Assembly (NCBI RefSeq): GCF_019049285.1
Contig: NZ_JAGMUL010000207.1
Coordinates: 62,001-126,000 of the forward strand
Origin: Streptomyces sp. AC550_RSS872
GTDB lineage: Bacteria > Actinomycetota > Actinomycetes > Streptomycetales > Streptomycetaceae
Reading direction: 5' to 3'
DNA: 64,000 nt
Each line of letters starts with the position of its first letter. Within the stretch, counting starts at the first letter, position 1. Shown piece after piece: positions 15,539 to 23,533 of the stretch. The position numbers and the translations under genes were made by a program. The notes beneath the pieces are model-generated. The model saw nothing but the letters and a program-made list of their open reading frames with translations. It was not told the DNA's origin and searched no databases.

Positions 15539-16789
15539 TCACGAAGAACGTCCGCCGATCCCCGTACGGTTCCACAACTGCTCCTGAACACCCATGCGCT
15601 CGCGCAGCCGATTCAGGCGCGGCATGCGGGCCCGCTGTTCCTGCGAGACGCGGTCCAGTTCCTCCAGCAGCCGGCGCGAGCGGTGCTCGGTGTCCATCTC
15701 GTCGAGGATGCGGTTGACCTCCGTGAGCACGGCGCCGAGCAGCTGCCAGTGCCGCTCCTCGCGCTCGGCCTCCTCGCGCAGCAGCAGGGCGAGCTTGTCG
15801 CGGGTGCCCCCCGCGGTGCGCAGCTCGGCGGCAAGCCGGGACTCCGCCGCGTCGGCGTTGCTGCTGACATGCGTGGTGACCAGCACCGAGAAACTGACCA
15901 CCGCGTCGGCGATCTCGGACAGCAACTGCTCCAGGACCGCGCCCGTCTCCTTCGCGAACAGCGGCTCGGGTTCACGTTCCTTCGCGAGGTCGGTCAGGGT
16001 GCGCGCGAGCACCCGCAGGACGACCGTGCAGATCTCCAGCGTGTCCAGCCCGGTGCGCAGCACCACGCGGTGCAGCAGGCTGTCCCGCACGCGCGGATTG
16101 AGCCGCAGGCTGTCCTCGGCCTGCCGGAGCGCCGCGTCCACCTCGACGATGTCGTGGTCGAGCCGGCGCGCCTCGTGCAGCCGGGCCGCGGCCTGCTCGA
16201 ACGGGGTGTGGCCGGCGGCCTCCTCGCCGATGCGCAGCATCAACTGCCGCAGCCGGCGGGCCAGTCCCTCCAGCGACTCACCGGCCTCCTCCACCCACAC
16301 CGGCGGCGCGAGCAGCAGATTGAAGCCGAGCCCGACCACCGCGCCGATCAGGGTCTCCACGACCCGCGCCCACGCGGTGTCGCCGACGGTCGTGACCCCG
16401 AGGACCAGCATCGCGCTGATCGCCACTTCGGGCACGTACTCGTTCACGCGCACCAGATGACCGACCGCCAGCGAAGCCACGATCAGCAGGGCGAGGCTCC
16501 ACCAGGTCAGGCCGACCAGGAGGCTGAAGGCGATGGCCACCAGGACGCCGGCCACCACGGAGTTCACGCGGCGGATGCCATTGGTGAGCGTGGCGTAGAA
16601 GGTGACCTGGACGACCAGCAGTGCGGTCAGGGGTGCCGTCAGCGGTGCGGCCTCGGGGCTCAGGCGCAGCGCGATGACGTAGGCGATCGTCGCCGCTGCC
16701 GCCGAACGCAGCGTCTGGACCACCACGGGGTCCCGGCGCAGCTTCGCCAGCCGCTCCCGGGCCGGCGTCCCCTCGCGTGCCTCTCGCAT
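15539..16789 (-). CDS. FUSC / aromatic acid exporter (ArAE) family membrane protein, copy 1
   Basis: This 416-residue protein has an N-terminal membrane domain with about six hydrophobic segments in residues 25-160 (for example VVAGVLVAIAFSLLVGLTWW) and a long, charged cytoplasmic helical region. This is the half-size layout of fusaric-acid-resistance/DUF939 exporters, which expel aromatic carboxylates or similar weak acids. ATG 16789 follows GGGGAG by ten bases. A near-perfect 25-base palindrome lies 47 bases upstream of the start and may be its operator. A second FUSC protein is encoded at 21549-22781, so the window holds two paralogues of similar length. The substrate is unknown. Confidence 0.85.
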   Translation of the reverse strand: MREAREGTPARERLAKLRRDPVVVQTLRSAAAATIAYVIALRLSPEAAPLTAPLTALLVVQVTFYATLTNGIRRVNSVVAGVLVAIAFSLLVGLTWWSLALLIVASLAVGHLVRVNEYVPEVAISAMLVLGVTTVGDTAWARVVETLIGAVVGLGFNLLLAPPVWVEEAGESLEGLARRLRQLMLRIGEEAAGHTPFEQAAARLHEARRLDHDIVEVDAALRQAEDSLRLNPRVRDSLLHRVVLRTGLDTLEICTVVLRVLARTLTDLAKEREPEPLFAKETGAVLEQLLSEIADAVVSFSVLVTTHVSSNADAAESRLAAELRTAGGTRDKLALLLREEAEREERHWQLLGAVLTEVNRILDEMDTEHRSRRLLEELDRVSQEQRARMPRLNRLRERMGVQEQLWNRTGIGGRSS

Positions 16790-16835
16790 CCTCGGGCTGC
16801 TCCCCTTCCATCCACAGGATGCTTCCCACACCCTG

Positions 16836-16860
16836 CTTGCGGAACGTAACGGTCCGCAAG
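16836..16860. promoter_or_regulatory. 25-base palindrome upstream of FUSC exporter
   Basis: CTTGCGGA at 16836-16843 pairs perfectly with TCCGCAAG at 16853-16860, and the inner CGT/ACG around a central A also pairs, so 11 of 12 positions per side match. The site is 47-71 bases upstream of the exporter start and suits a dimeric repressor of TetR or MarR type. No such regulator gene is adjacent. Confidence 0.5.
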
Positions 16861-17059
16861 GACCCCCAGAGTGATCGCAGCGGCCGTGCTACGGCAAGGG
16901 GCCGGGCTGGTGATCGTCGACACCCGCAGGACGCCGGGCCGGGCGCCCGAGCGTGCCCGGGGCCGAGGAAAACCCCCCGCCGCCACCCCGTGGTTGTGCG
17001 CACCCGGGGACGGAGGGCCACCGGATGGCCCCCACCGGCCCGGGGCCAAGCAATGGATC

Positions 17060-17352
17060 ATGAATCGGTGTCTCACCGGATCAGTGCTGACCCTGTTCAT
17101 CATCCTCGCCGTCCTGACGACCGGCATCCCGGCCACGGCGGCACCGCCCGCCCCCACTCGTCGAGGCGCTCGACCGCGCCGCCCACCCGCTGCGGACCGT
17201 CGAACCGGGCGGTGCCGCCGGGTGTGAGGGAGGCGTTCCGTACGCTGTACCGGGAGCACAGGCCGGGCGCCGACGACGCGGCCGCCGGGCTGTGGCTCGA
17301 CGCACTGATCGCGGACGGCCGCTACGCCGAGGAAGTGTACGCGGCCGGCTGA
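17060..17352 (+). pseudogene. Composite remnant: secreted-enzyme N-terminus joined to a diflavin-reductase tail
   Basis: ATG 17060 encodes a good signal peptide (MNRCLTGSVLTLFIILAVL, ending ATAA), then the frame breaks in a C-rich run near 17150. The next frame reads PLVEALDRAAHPLRTVEPGG, which resembles the mature N-terminus of streptomycete erythromycin-esterase-like proteins. At 17212 a third frame begins PPGVREAFRTLYRE and ends DGRYAEEVYAAG at 17352, which resembles the last 47 residues of NADPH-dependent diflavin reductases (P450 reductase/sulfite-reductase flavoprotein type). Neither part is complete. The segment 16861-17059 before it shows nothing coding. Both family assignments are from memory and are tentative. 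Confidence 0.45.
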
Positions 17353-17370
17353 GCGACGGGACATCGAAGG

Positions 17371-17389
17371 GGCGGGGTGGGCGCACGGT
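17371..17389 (+). repeat. 19-base direct repeat, left copy
   Basis: The 19 bases beginning ggcggggtggg and ending cgcacggt recur without mismatch at 18427-18445. The two copies bracket the phosphotransferase gene, with the left copy just before its start and the right copy at the start of the ROK remnant. Confidence 0.7.
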
Positions 17390-18350
17390 GGTGGACTCCT
17401 GGGAGCGAGCCCGGCAGGTCCTGGACGCGGCGGGCATATCGCCTGAACACCTCGCCCACCTCCGCCCGCTGACGGGCGGCACCTACAACACGGTCGAGGA
17501 ACTCCTGCTCACCGACGGCCGCCGCTACGTGCTGAAGGTGCCGCCTGCGCCCACCGCCCCCGGACTGCGCCACGAGAACCGGCTGCTGGTGTCCGAGGTG
17601 GAGTTCTACCGGGGCGCCGCCAAGGCGGACGTGCCCGCGCCGCGGGTGGTGGCCGACGGGGAGCTGCTGCTGATGACGGCCTGCCCCGGCGAACCCTGGA
17701 ACGGCGAGCTCACCGACACCGAACGCACCGCCCTGCGCACGGAGTTGGGCCGCCAGGTCGCCCGTCTGCACCGGGTGACCGGACCGGCCTTCGGCTATCC
17801 CTCCGGTGCCCTCGGCCCGCTCGCCCCCGACTGGCGCACCGCCTTCACCGGGATGCTCGACGCCGTCCTCGACGACGCCCGCCGCTACCGGGCCGTGCTG
17901 CCCCGCCCCGCCGACGCCGTCGCCTCCACGCTCCGGGCCGGTGGCGACGCGCTCGACGAGGTCACCGTCCCGTGCCTGGTCCACTTCGACCTGTGGCCGG
18001 GCAACATCCTGGTGGACCGGGCCTCGAGCCAGGCCCGGATCGGCGGGCTCATCGACGGCGAGCGCATGTTCTGGGGCGACCCGCTCGCCGACTTCGTCTC
18101 CCTGGCGCTGCTCGGCGACATCAGGCAGGACGGCGCCTTCCTCGCCGGATACCGGGAGGCCGGAGGCCGGGCCGACTTCGATGCCCCGGCCCGCCTCCGC
18201 CTGGCCCTCTACCGCTCCTACCTCTACCTGATCATGCTCACGGAGACGGTCCCCCGGGCGGTCGACGCCGCCCAGCACCGCTGGGTCCAGGACGCGGTCG
18301 CCCCGGAGCTGGTGGCGGCACTGGCCGAGATCGAGGACCTGACCTCGTAG
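17388..18350 (+). CDS. Aminoglycoside phosphotransferase (APH)-family kinase
   Basis: The 320-residue protein has the protein-kinase-like APH fold. A glycine-containing strand LTGGTYNTVEELL near residue 27 and the lysine of RYVLKVP near 48 bind ATP. The catalytic loop is LVHFDLWPGNILVD near residue 200, with Asp and Asn in place, and the metal-binding segment is GLIDGERMFWGDP, where IDGE replaces the more usual IDWE. The substrate may be an aminoglycoside, a sugar or another small alcohol; resistance cannot be inferred. GTG 17388 or 17391 starts it, after AAGGGGCGGGG. It sits between gene remnants and is bracketed by a 19-base direct repeat. Confidence 0.85.
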   Translation: MVDSWERARQVLDAAGISPEHLAHLRPLTGGTYNTVEELLLTDGRRYVLKVPPAPTAPGLRHENRLLVSEVEFYRGAAKADVPAPRVVADGELLLMTACPGEPWNGELTDTERTALRTELGRQVARLHRVTGPAFGYPSGALGPLAPDWRTAFTGMLDAVLDDARRYRAVLPRPADAVASTLRAGGDALDEVTVPCLVHFDLWPGNILVDRASSQARIGGLIDGERMFWGDPLADFVSLALLGDIRQDGAFLAGYREAGGRADFDAPARLRLALYRSYLYLIMLTETVPRAVDAAQHRWVQDAVAPELVAALAEIEDLTS

Positions 18351-18419
18351 ACCGTCTCGTGGTCCACGATGTGGAGCGTTCGAGCAGGTGGGGAACAGGG
18401 CCGGCCGGGAGGGAGCCGC

Positions 18420-18897
18420 ATGGCGGGGCGGGGTGGGCGCACGGTACGGGACCTCAGGCGGGGCAACCGTACGGCCGTCCTGCAACGCCTCTACTTCGAC
18501 GGCCCCCTCAGCCGCTTCGATCTCGGCCCGGCGGACTCAGCTCCGGTTCCATCAGCAACGTCGTCGCCGAGCTGATCGCCGACGGCCTGGTCGAGGAGGC
18601 CGGCAGCGTCGACTCCGACGGCGGCCGCCCCCGCATCCTGCTGCGCGTCACCCCCGGCAGCGGCCACATGATCGGCGTCGACGTGGGGGAGACCCGGGTG
18701 CGGATCGGGCTTCTCGACCTCACCCTCACCGAACTCGCCCGCGCGGAACGGCCGTTGACGCAAGCGCGGTACGACGTCGAGGGCATCGTCGGCCATGTGC
18801 GCGACGGCATCGCAGAGGTGCTCTCGGACGCCGGCATCGGACCCGAGCGGCTCCTCGGCGTCGGCATCGGCGTCCCCGGGATCGTCGAACACACGCG
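18420..18897 (+). pseudogene. ROK-family regulator, frameshifted and 3'-truncated
   Basis: ATG 18420, after GGGAG, starts a typical ROK repressor N-terminus (TVRDLRRGNRTAVLQRLYFD). The frame breaks near 18533, where GPLSRFDLG should continue; one base (or four) is missing. From 18536 the next frame resumes LSSGSISNVVAELIADGLVE, the winged helix, then the kinase-like domain with MIGVDVGETRVRIGLLDL, and stops matching after GVGIGVPGIVEHT near 18893. The C-terminal half, with the sugar and zinc sites, is absent. Its first bases carry the right copy of the 19-base repeat. It is most likely non-functional. Confidence 0.8.
18427..18445 (+). repeat. 19-base direct repeat, right copy
   Basis: This is identical to 17371-17389 and lies inside the first codons of the ROK remnant. 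The distance between the copies is 1056 bases, which holds the phosphotransferase gene. Confidence 0.7.
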
Positions 18898-19044
18898 GCG
18901 GCCGACGCGCCGAACCGGCGTCCGAGGGGCCCGGGCCCGCCAGGGACACGGCTTCCGTGGAGCGCGTGCCGCACTGAGGTTTCGCCGGTCGTGCAGGCGG
19001 TACTCGCGGTGCCCTGACCTTGGACGACGCGCAGGAGGTGCACC

Positions 19045-19284
19045 ATGGCCGACGACCGTCGCGAGGCGCCGGAACAGAACGGCGGGCTGGTTCCGCGAGA
19101 TCTGCCGGACCAGCAGGCGAACGAGGGGGAGGACCCCTGGGAGGTACCGGTCGAGCCGGCGGACGAGTCCGGTGAGGGGGACGACGTCCCCGACACGGAC
19201 GAGGCGGGAACGGGCCGACGGGGCGCGTCTCAGTCGGGCGCGGTCCATCCCGGACATCCGGCACCCGAGGAGCCGTCCGGCTGA
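19045..19284 (+). CDS. Small acidic, probably disordered hypothetical protein
   Basis: This 79-residue protein has no recognisable domain. It is dominated by Asp, Glu, Pro and Gly, with WEVPVEPADESGEGDDVPD in the middle, and has one Trp and no hydrophobic core, so it is probably intrinsically disordered and cytoplasmic. The ATG has an excellent ribosome site (GCAGGAGGTGCACC), which is the main argument that it is a real gene. The 147 bases upstream, after the ROK remnant, hold no other gene. It ends seven bases before the stop of the convergent epimerase gene. The function is unknown. Confidence 0.7.
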   Translation: MADDRREAPEQNGGLVPRDLPDQQANEGEDPWEVPVEPADESGEGDDVPDTDEAGTGRRGASQSGAVHPGHPAPEEPSG

Positions 19285-19290
19285 GCCGGG

Positions 19291-20319
19291 TCAGCCGACC
19301 TTGCGGCCCCGCATCGGCTCCGTCGGCGCGCCCTCCCCGCGCTGGAGGCCCTGGAGGAACTCCTCCAGCACCTCGGTCGCCGTACGCTCCGGCCGCCAGC
19401 CCAGTTCCGTACGGGCCCTTGTGCAGTCCATCAGCGGCAGCCGCAGCACCGCGTCGAACAGGTGCGGGGAAGCGGGCAGCAGATGCAGCCCCCACGCGGC
19501 GGCGATCGCCGAGCGCGCTGCCGGGCGGGGCAGCCGGACCGGGCGGGCACCGAGCATCTCGCCCAGCAACCCCGCGTCGACCGCAGGCTCGGCCGCCAGG
19601 TTGAACGGGCCTCGGACATCGGACTTCACGGCGAGCTGATACGCCTTCGCCGCGTCGTCCGTGTGCAGGGCCTGTACCCGCAGGCCCGGAATGTCGGGCA
19701 GGACCGGCAGCAGCTCGGGCCGGGCCAGCGGCCCCGGCAGGAAGCGGCCCCCGAAGATGCGGCGCTGCTCGCTCGCTGACTCCCGCTTGAACAGGAACGC
19801 CGGCCGCATCCGCACCACCCGCACCCGGGGATGGGCACGGTCGAAGGTGTCCAGCGTGCGCTCCAGATAGGCCTTCTCCCGGCAGTAGGCGGCGTCGGGC
19901 CAGCCGTGCGTCGGCCATGACTCGTCCACGGCGTCGTCCTTCGGCCCCGGCGAGTACGCGCCGACCGACGACGCGTGCACCAGGGTCGGCACCTTGGCCG
20001 CGGCCACCGCCTCGAAGACCCGGATGCCGCCCAGCACGTTCGTCCGCCAGGTCCTCGCCGGATCGTGCGTCGGCTGGAACGCCCAGGCCAGATGGACGAC
20101 GGCGTCGGCGCCCTCGAAGACGCCCGCCAGGTCGGCCTGCTCGGAGCCCAGGTCGACCGCCGTCCAGTCCGTCTTCGGCGGCGACCAGTCGGGGATCCGG
20201 CGGGCCAGCCCCAGCACGGAGCCGACGTCCGGATCCTCCGAGAGCAGCCGCACCACACTCGTACCGACATTGCCCGTGGCACCGGTGACCACGATCCTGC
20301 GGGCCGCTTCGCTGCTCAC
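19291..20319 (-). CDS. NAD-dependent epimerase/dehydratase (extended SDR)
   Basis: The 342-residue enzyme has the extended short-chain dehydrogenase fold: the NAD(P)-binding motif TGATGNVG at residues about 10-17, an acidic strand end, VHLAWAFQP near residue 80, HASSVGAYSPG near 125 and the catalytic-type YCREKAYLE near 155 (Tyr-x3-Lys pattern as YxxxK). It could act on a nucleotide sugar or another hydroxy compound; the substrate is not evident. GTG 20319 is chosen because AAGGAG lies eight bases upstream and the nucleotide-binding strand begins within ten residues. It is downstream of another SDR gene on the same strand, 77 bases away, so both may share a transcript. Confidence 0.85.
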   Translation of the reverse strand: MSSEAARRIVVTGATGNVGTSVVRLLSEDPDVGSVLGLARRIPDWSPPKTDWTAVDLGSEQADLAGVFEGADAVVHLAWAFQPTHDPARTWRTNVLGGIRVFEAVAAAKVPTLVHASSVGAYSPGPKDDAVDESWPTHGWPDAAYCREKAYLERTLDTFDRAHPRVRVVRMRPAFLFKRESASEQRRIFGGRFLPGPLARPELLPVLPDIPGLRVQALHTDDAAKAYQLAVKSDVRGPFNLAAEPAVDAGLLGEMLGARPVRLPRPAARSAIAAAWGLHLLPASPHLFDAVLRLPLMDCTRARTELGWRPERTATEVLEEFLQGLQRGEGAPTEPMRGRKVG

Positions 20320-20396
20320 CTGCGGCTCCTTACGAAGAGTGGGGACGGGGAGCGTCCGAGTACCCCTTCGGGGTGCCGGCACGCTCCGGGCCCGCA

Positions 20397-21359
20397 CTAT
20401 GCGGCGAACGCGTTCACCCCGGTGAGCTCCGCCGACAGCGTCCACAGCCGCGCCGCCTGCTCCGGGTCCACCGCCCAGTCCTTCACTCCGGCGCGCTCGC
20501 CGTCGGCCGGAGCCGGCTCGGCGATGTCGCAGTCCTCCAAATAGACGCCGCCCATGCCGGTCAGCTGGGGTGAGGTCGCGGCCCACACCTGGGTCGCGGC
20601 GCCCTGCTCGGGCGTCTTGAAGCCGTCCTGCGGGATCGGGTTGCCGTCCTCGTCGATCCAGCCGTGGGCCACCATCTCCTCCTTGGGCAGATGCCGCTGG
20701 AGAGGGGTGAGGATGCCGCCGGGGTGGAGCGCGAAGGCCCGTACGCCACGGTCCGCGGCGAGCCGGTCGAGCTGGACGGCGAACAGGACGTTCGCGGTCT
20801 TCGCCTGGCCGTAGGCCTGCCACTTGTCGTAGCCCTGCCGCCAGTGCACGTCGTCCCAGCGGATGCCGGAGAAGTGGTGGCCGCGCGAGGACACGGACAC
20901 CACCCGCGCGCCGCCGGGCTCGATCGCCGGCCACAGCCGGTTGACCAGGGCGAAGTGACCGAGGTGGTTGGTCGCGAACTGGGCCTCCCAGCCGGGCCCC
21001 ACCCGGGTCTGGGGGCAGGCCATGATCCCGGCGTTGTCGATCACGATGTCGATCGTGCGCGCCGAGTCGAGGAACCGCTCGGCGAAGGAGCGCACGCTCT
21101 CCAGGTCCCCCAGGTCGAGCGCGTCCACCTCGACACCGTCCACGCCCTCGAGCGCTTCGCGCGCGGTGTCCGGCCGGCGTGCGGGTACGACGACCCGGGC
21201 GCCCGCCTTCGTGAGGGCACGCGTCGTCTCCAGGCCGAGCCCCGAGTAGCCGCCGGTGACGATCGCGAGCTTGCCGGAGAGGTCGATGCCGTGGAGGACG
21301 TCGTCGGCGGTGCTGTGGGCGCCGAACCCCGAGCCGATCTTGTGCTGTGCAGTGCTCAT
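20397..21359 (-). CDS. Classical short-chain dehydrogenase, retinol-dehydrogenase-like
   Basis: This 320-residue oxidoreductase has the cofactor motif TGGYSGLG near residue 34, the NAG motif (DIVIDNAGIMA) near 105, the catalytic Ser strand VVSVSSRGH near 155 and the catalytic pair YGQAK near 182. The Arg after the second strand (PARRPD) suggests NADP(H). The long C-terminus with TPEQGAATQVWAATSPQL is typical of the retinol-dehydrogenase/WW-oxidoreductase-like group of actinomycetes. The substrate is unknown. ATG 21359 starts MSTAQHKIGSGFG. It lies upstream of the epimerase gene on the same strand and may form a two-gene operon. Confidence 0.9.
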   Translation of the reverse strand: MSTAQHKIGSGFGAHSTADDVLHGIDLSGKLAIVTGGYSGLGLETTRALTKAGARVVVPARRPDTAREALEGVDGVEVDALDLGDLESVRSFAERFLDSARTIDIVIDNAGIMACPQTRVGPGWEAQFATNHLGHFALVNRLWPAIEPGGARVVSVSSRGHHFSGIRWDDVHWRQGYDKWQAYGQAKTANVLFAVQLDRLAADRGVRAFALHPGGILTPLQRHLPKEEMVAHGWIDEDGNPIPQDGFKTPEQGAATQVWAATSPQLTGMGGVYLEDCDIAEPAPADGERAGVKDWAVDPEQAARLWTLSAELTGVNAFAA

Positions 21360-21431
21360 GTCCGGAACGCTACGAATTGGAGTGCTCTCGAAGTCAAGCC
21401 GACCCGGCAGGGTGCGCCCACACAGAAGAGA

Positions 21432-21465
21432 GCCCCGACCGGGACGGGGGAACCACGGTCGGGGC
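21432..21465 (-). terminator. Stem-loop downstream of FUSC gene 2
   Basis: GCCCCGACCG at 21432-21441 pairs with CGGTCGGGGC at 21456-21465: a perfect 10-bp stem with a 14-base loop. It follows the stop of the leftward FUSC gene by 84 bases and precedes the SDR start. There is no U-run, as usual for Streptomyces terminators. Confidence 0.6.
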
Positions 21466-21548
21466 GGTCTGGGGTGCGCCTATATGTTGTTCAACGGGCA
21501 ACCACCCTTGGGTGTTCCAAGGCGGGGTCTGATGTCAGGTGATCCGCA

Positions 21549-22781
21549 TCACCCGCGCTGACCTGCCGAAACGGTCTCGCTCCACACGTTCTCGGCCTGA
21601 AGCAGCAGGGTCCCGAGCACCGTCGCCCGAGCCGCCCCCTGCCCGGCGTGCTCCCGCAGCCAGTCCTGGAGCTCCCGTTGCAGCCGCAGCATCGTGGCCT
21701 CGGCCCGCCCGTCCGGACCCGGGGCGTCCGCGCCGGCTCCCAGCAGACGGCTGCTCTCCACGTGGCATACGTCGCCGATCAGGTCCAGTAGCCCGGCGTA
21801 CGCGTGCAGCGCCGGCCCGTCCGGCGGAAGCGGCGTGCGCTCTTCGTCGGACGCGACGGCCAGGGTCCGGGTCAGCGCCCTGATGTGCCCGGTGACGCGG
21901 CTCCAGCGTTCGTCCTCCTCCTCCGGCGGCGCCGGCGTCGGCGGGCGCCGCACCCGCAGCGGTCCCGCGGTCAGCCGCAGGCTCTCCCGGCTCCAGCCCC
22001 GCGCCGAGCGCAGCGTCTCCAGACGACGCTCGAGCCGTGCCGAGGCACTCGACCAGCCGGCCGCGCTCTGCGCGTTCCACTCGGTGTCCCGCAGATCGGC
22101 GGCCACGGTGTGCAGCAGGTCCCCCGCCTCCCGGGCCAGCGCCGCGAGGTTCTCCCGTACGTCCCGCAGATGGATCGGCGGCAGCACGAGCGCGTTCACG
22201 GCGACCCCGATCACCGCGCCGAGAGCGGCCTGCCCCACCCGGTGCCCGACGGCCGACGACCCGGCCGCGCCCGTGGCCAGGGTGAACAGCGCGGTCGTCG
22301 CGCCGAAGACGCCCTGGTCGCCGAAGCGCGACCAGTTGGCCAGCAGCATCAGCAGGGGGACCGACAGGGCCAGCGCGCCCAGGGTGCTCCCGGTGAGCGC
22401 CAGCGCGGCCGACGCGAGCACGGTTCCGGCACAGATCGCCGTGAACTGCTGCGCCGCCTGGAGCAGCGAGCTGTACACGGTGGCCTGCACCAGGATCAGC
22501 GCGACCCAGGACGCCATCAGGGCCATCGGATCGCCGAGCCACACGCTTCCCACGAGCCAGGCCAGCAGCGCCGCGGCCGCCGCCTTGAGCGACTGCACGA
22601 CCAGGTCCCGCTCCCGGCCGGGCCCGGCCCAGGCCGCCCGCGCGGCCCTGCCGACGGAGTGCCCCTCCCGCCGCAGCGCGTTGATCACCCGGGCTCCCCC
22701 GTCGGCCCGCTGTCGTACCGATTCCGCCGCCCGGGTGCCCCGGCGCGCGGGCCGGCGCACCCCCTCCGTCGCACGCGTCAT
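21549..22781 (-). CDS. FUSC / aromatic acid exporter family membrane protein, copy 2
   Basis: The 410-residue protein matches the layout of the FUSC protein at 15539-16789: a basic N-terminus, about six hydrophobic segments between residues 45 and 190 (including VALILVQATVYSSLLQ), then a long soluble helical region with a Pro/Glu-rich linker (PPTPAPPEEEDE). It is a candidate exporter of aromatic or other weak acids. Its ATG 22781 overlaps the stop of the HAD hydrolase gene as ATGA, so it is translationally coupled to it. The much longer open frame extending to 24185 is only a shadow of the HAD and PHP genes. Confidence 0.85.
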   Translation of the reverse strand: MTRATEGVRRPARRGTRAAESVRQRADGGARVINALRREGHSVGRAARAAWAGPGRERDLVVQSLKAAAAALLAWLVGSVWLGDPMALMASWVALILVQATVYSSLLQAAQQFTAICAGTVLASAALALTGSTLGALALSVPLLMLLANWSRFGDQGVFGATTALFTLATGAAGSSAVGHRVGQAALGAVIGVAVNALVLPPIHLRDVRENLAALAREAGDLLHTVAADLRDTEWNAQSAAGWSSASARLERRLETLRSARGWSRESLRLTAGPLRVRRPPTPAPPEEEDERWSRVTGHIRALTRTLAVASDEERTPLPPDGPALHAYAGLLDLIGDVCHVESSRLLGAGADAPGPDGRAEATMLRLQRELQDWLREHAGQGAARATVLGTLLLQAENVWSETVSAGQRG

Positions 22782-23479
22782 CCGTTGTGCGTGTGCGTGT
22801 GCGTGTCCGGGCCGCCCGGCACGTCGGCCAAGGGGCTGTCCGCCAGCGTCGCCAGCAGATGGGCCGGATCGTCGTAGACCGCCTGCGCGCCCGCGTCCAG
22901 CAGGTCGGCGCGGGGGATGCCGCCGCACAGGACGCCCACACAGCGCACCCCGGCCCGGGTGCCGGCCCGCATGTCCCACACGGTGTCGCCGATGAAGACC
23001 GCCCGCTCGGCGGGGGCCCCGGCCAGTTCCAGGGCGTGCTCGACGGGCTCCGGTGCGGGCTTGCCCTCCTCGACGTCGTCGGCGCTCGCGGTGGCGTCGA
23101 TCGCGTCGTCGGCGGAGATCGCCCGGCGCAGCGCGGACAGCTCCGCGCCGCCGGCCGAGGTCGCGAGGACGACGCGCCAGCCCTCGCGGGCGAGCCGCCG
23201 CAGCAGCCGGTCCGCGTCCCGCAGCGGGGGCAGCCGGTCGAAGTACTGGCCGTACAGGGCCTTGTGCGCGGCGCTCAGCTCGGCGTCCCGGTCCGTGTCC
23301 CGGTCGTCGCCGAGGAGGTGGGCGATCAGATCGGTCGAGCCGAGTCCGACGGCCCGGTGGACGGCGTGCATGGGCACCCGGTGCCCGGCCTGGCGGAAGG
23401 CTTCCCACCAGGTCGTCACATGGAGGTGATTGGTGTCGACAAGGGTTCCGTCGACGTCGAACACCGCCGCCCGTTCCAT
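22778..23479 (-). CDS. HAD-superfamily hydrolase (phosphatase, PGP/beta-phosphoglucomutase-like)
   Basis: The 233-residue enzyme has all four HAD motifs: DVDGTLVDTN at residues 8-17 with the nucleophile Asp, the Ser/Thr of VVLATSAGG near 103, the Lys of EEGKPAPEP near 138 and GDTVWDMRAG near 165. A helical cap inserted after motif 1 marks subfamily I. It probably dephosphorylates a small sugar or organic phosphate. The C-terminus is a His-Thr repeat (THTHTH) encoded by a GTGTGC microsatellite. ATG 23479 starts MERAAVFDVDG. The gene is coupled to the FUSC exporter downstream. Confidence 0.92.
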   Translation of the reverse strand: MERAAVFDVDGTLVDTNHLHVTTWWEAFRQAGHRVPMHAVHRAVGLGSTDLIAHLLGDDRDTDRDAELSAAHKALYGQYFDRLPPLRDADRLLRRLAREGWRVVLATSAGGAELSALRRAISADDAIDATASADDVEEGKPAPEPVEHALELAGAPAERAVFIGDTVWDMRAGTRAGVRCVGVLCGGIPRADLLDAGAQAVYDDPAHLLATLADSPLADVPGGPDTHTHTHNG

Positions 23480-23533
23480 GGACTGCCCCTTTCCTGGCGC
23501 GAACCGTTCCCCTGGCGCGGGACGAGTACCACG

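Noticed and set aside
16777..17352. Single 191-codon gene running into the reductase-like tail
   Set aside because: Only the last 47 codons resemble a protein family; the upstream part is Arg/Pro-rich noise. I treat it as a remnant.
17972..19639. 555-codon plus-strand open frame
   Set aside because: It reads through the phosphotransferase gene out of frame, then the second frame of the ROK remnant, then antisense of the epimerase gene. Only the ROK part is meaningful.
22784..22806. GTGTGC microsatellite as a regulatory element
   Set aside because: It lies in the HAD gene and encodes a plain His-Thr tail, so no regulatory role is needed.
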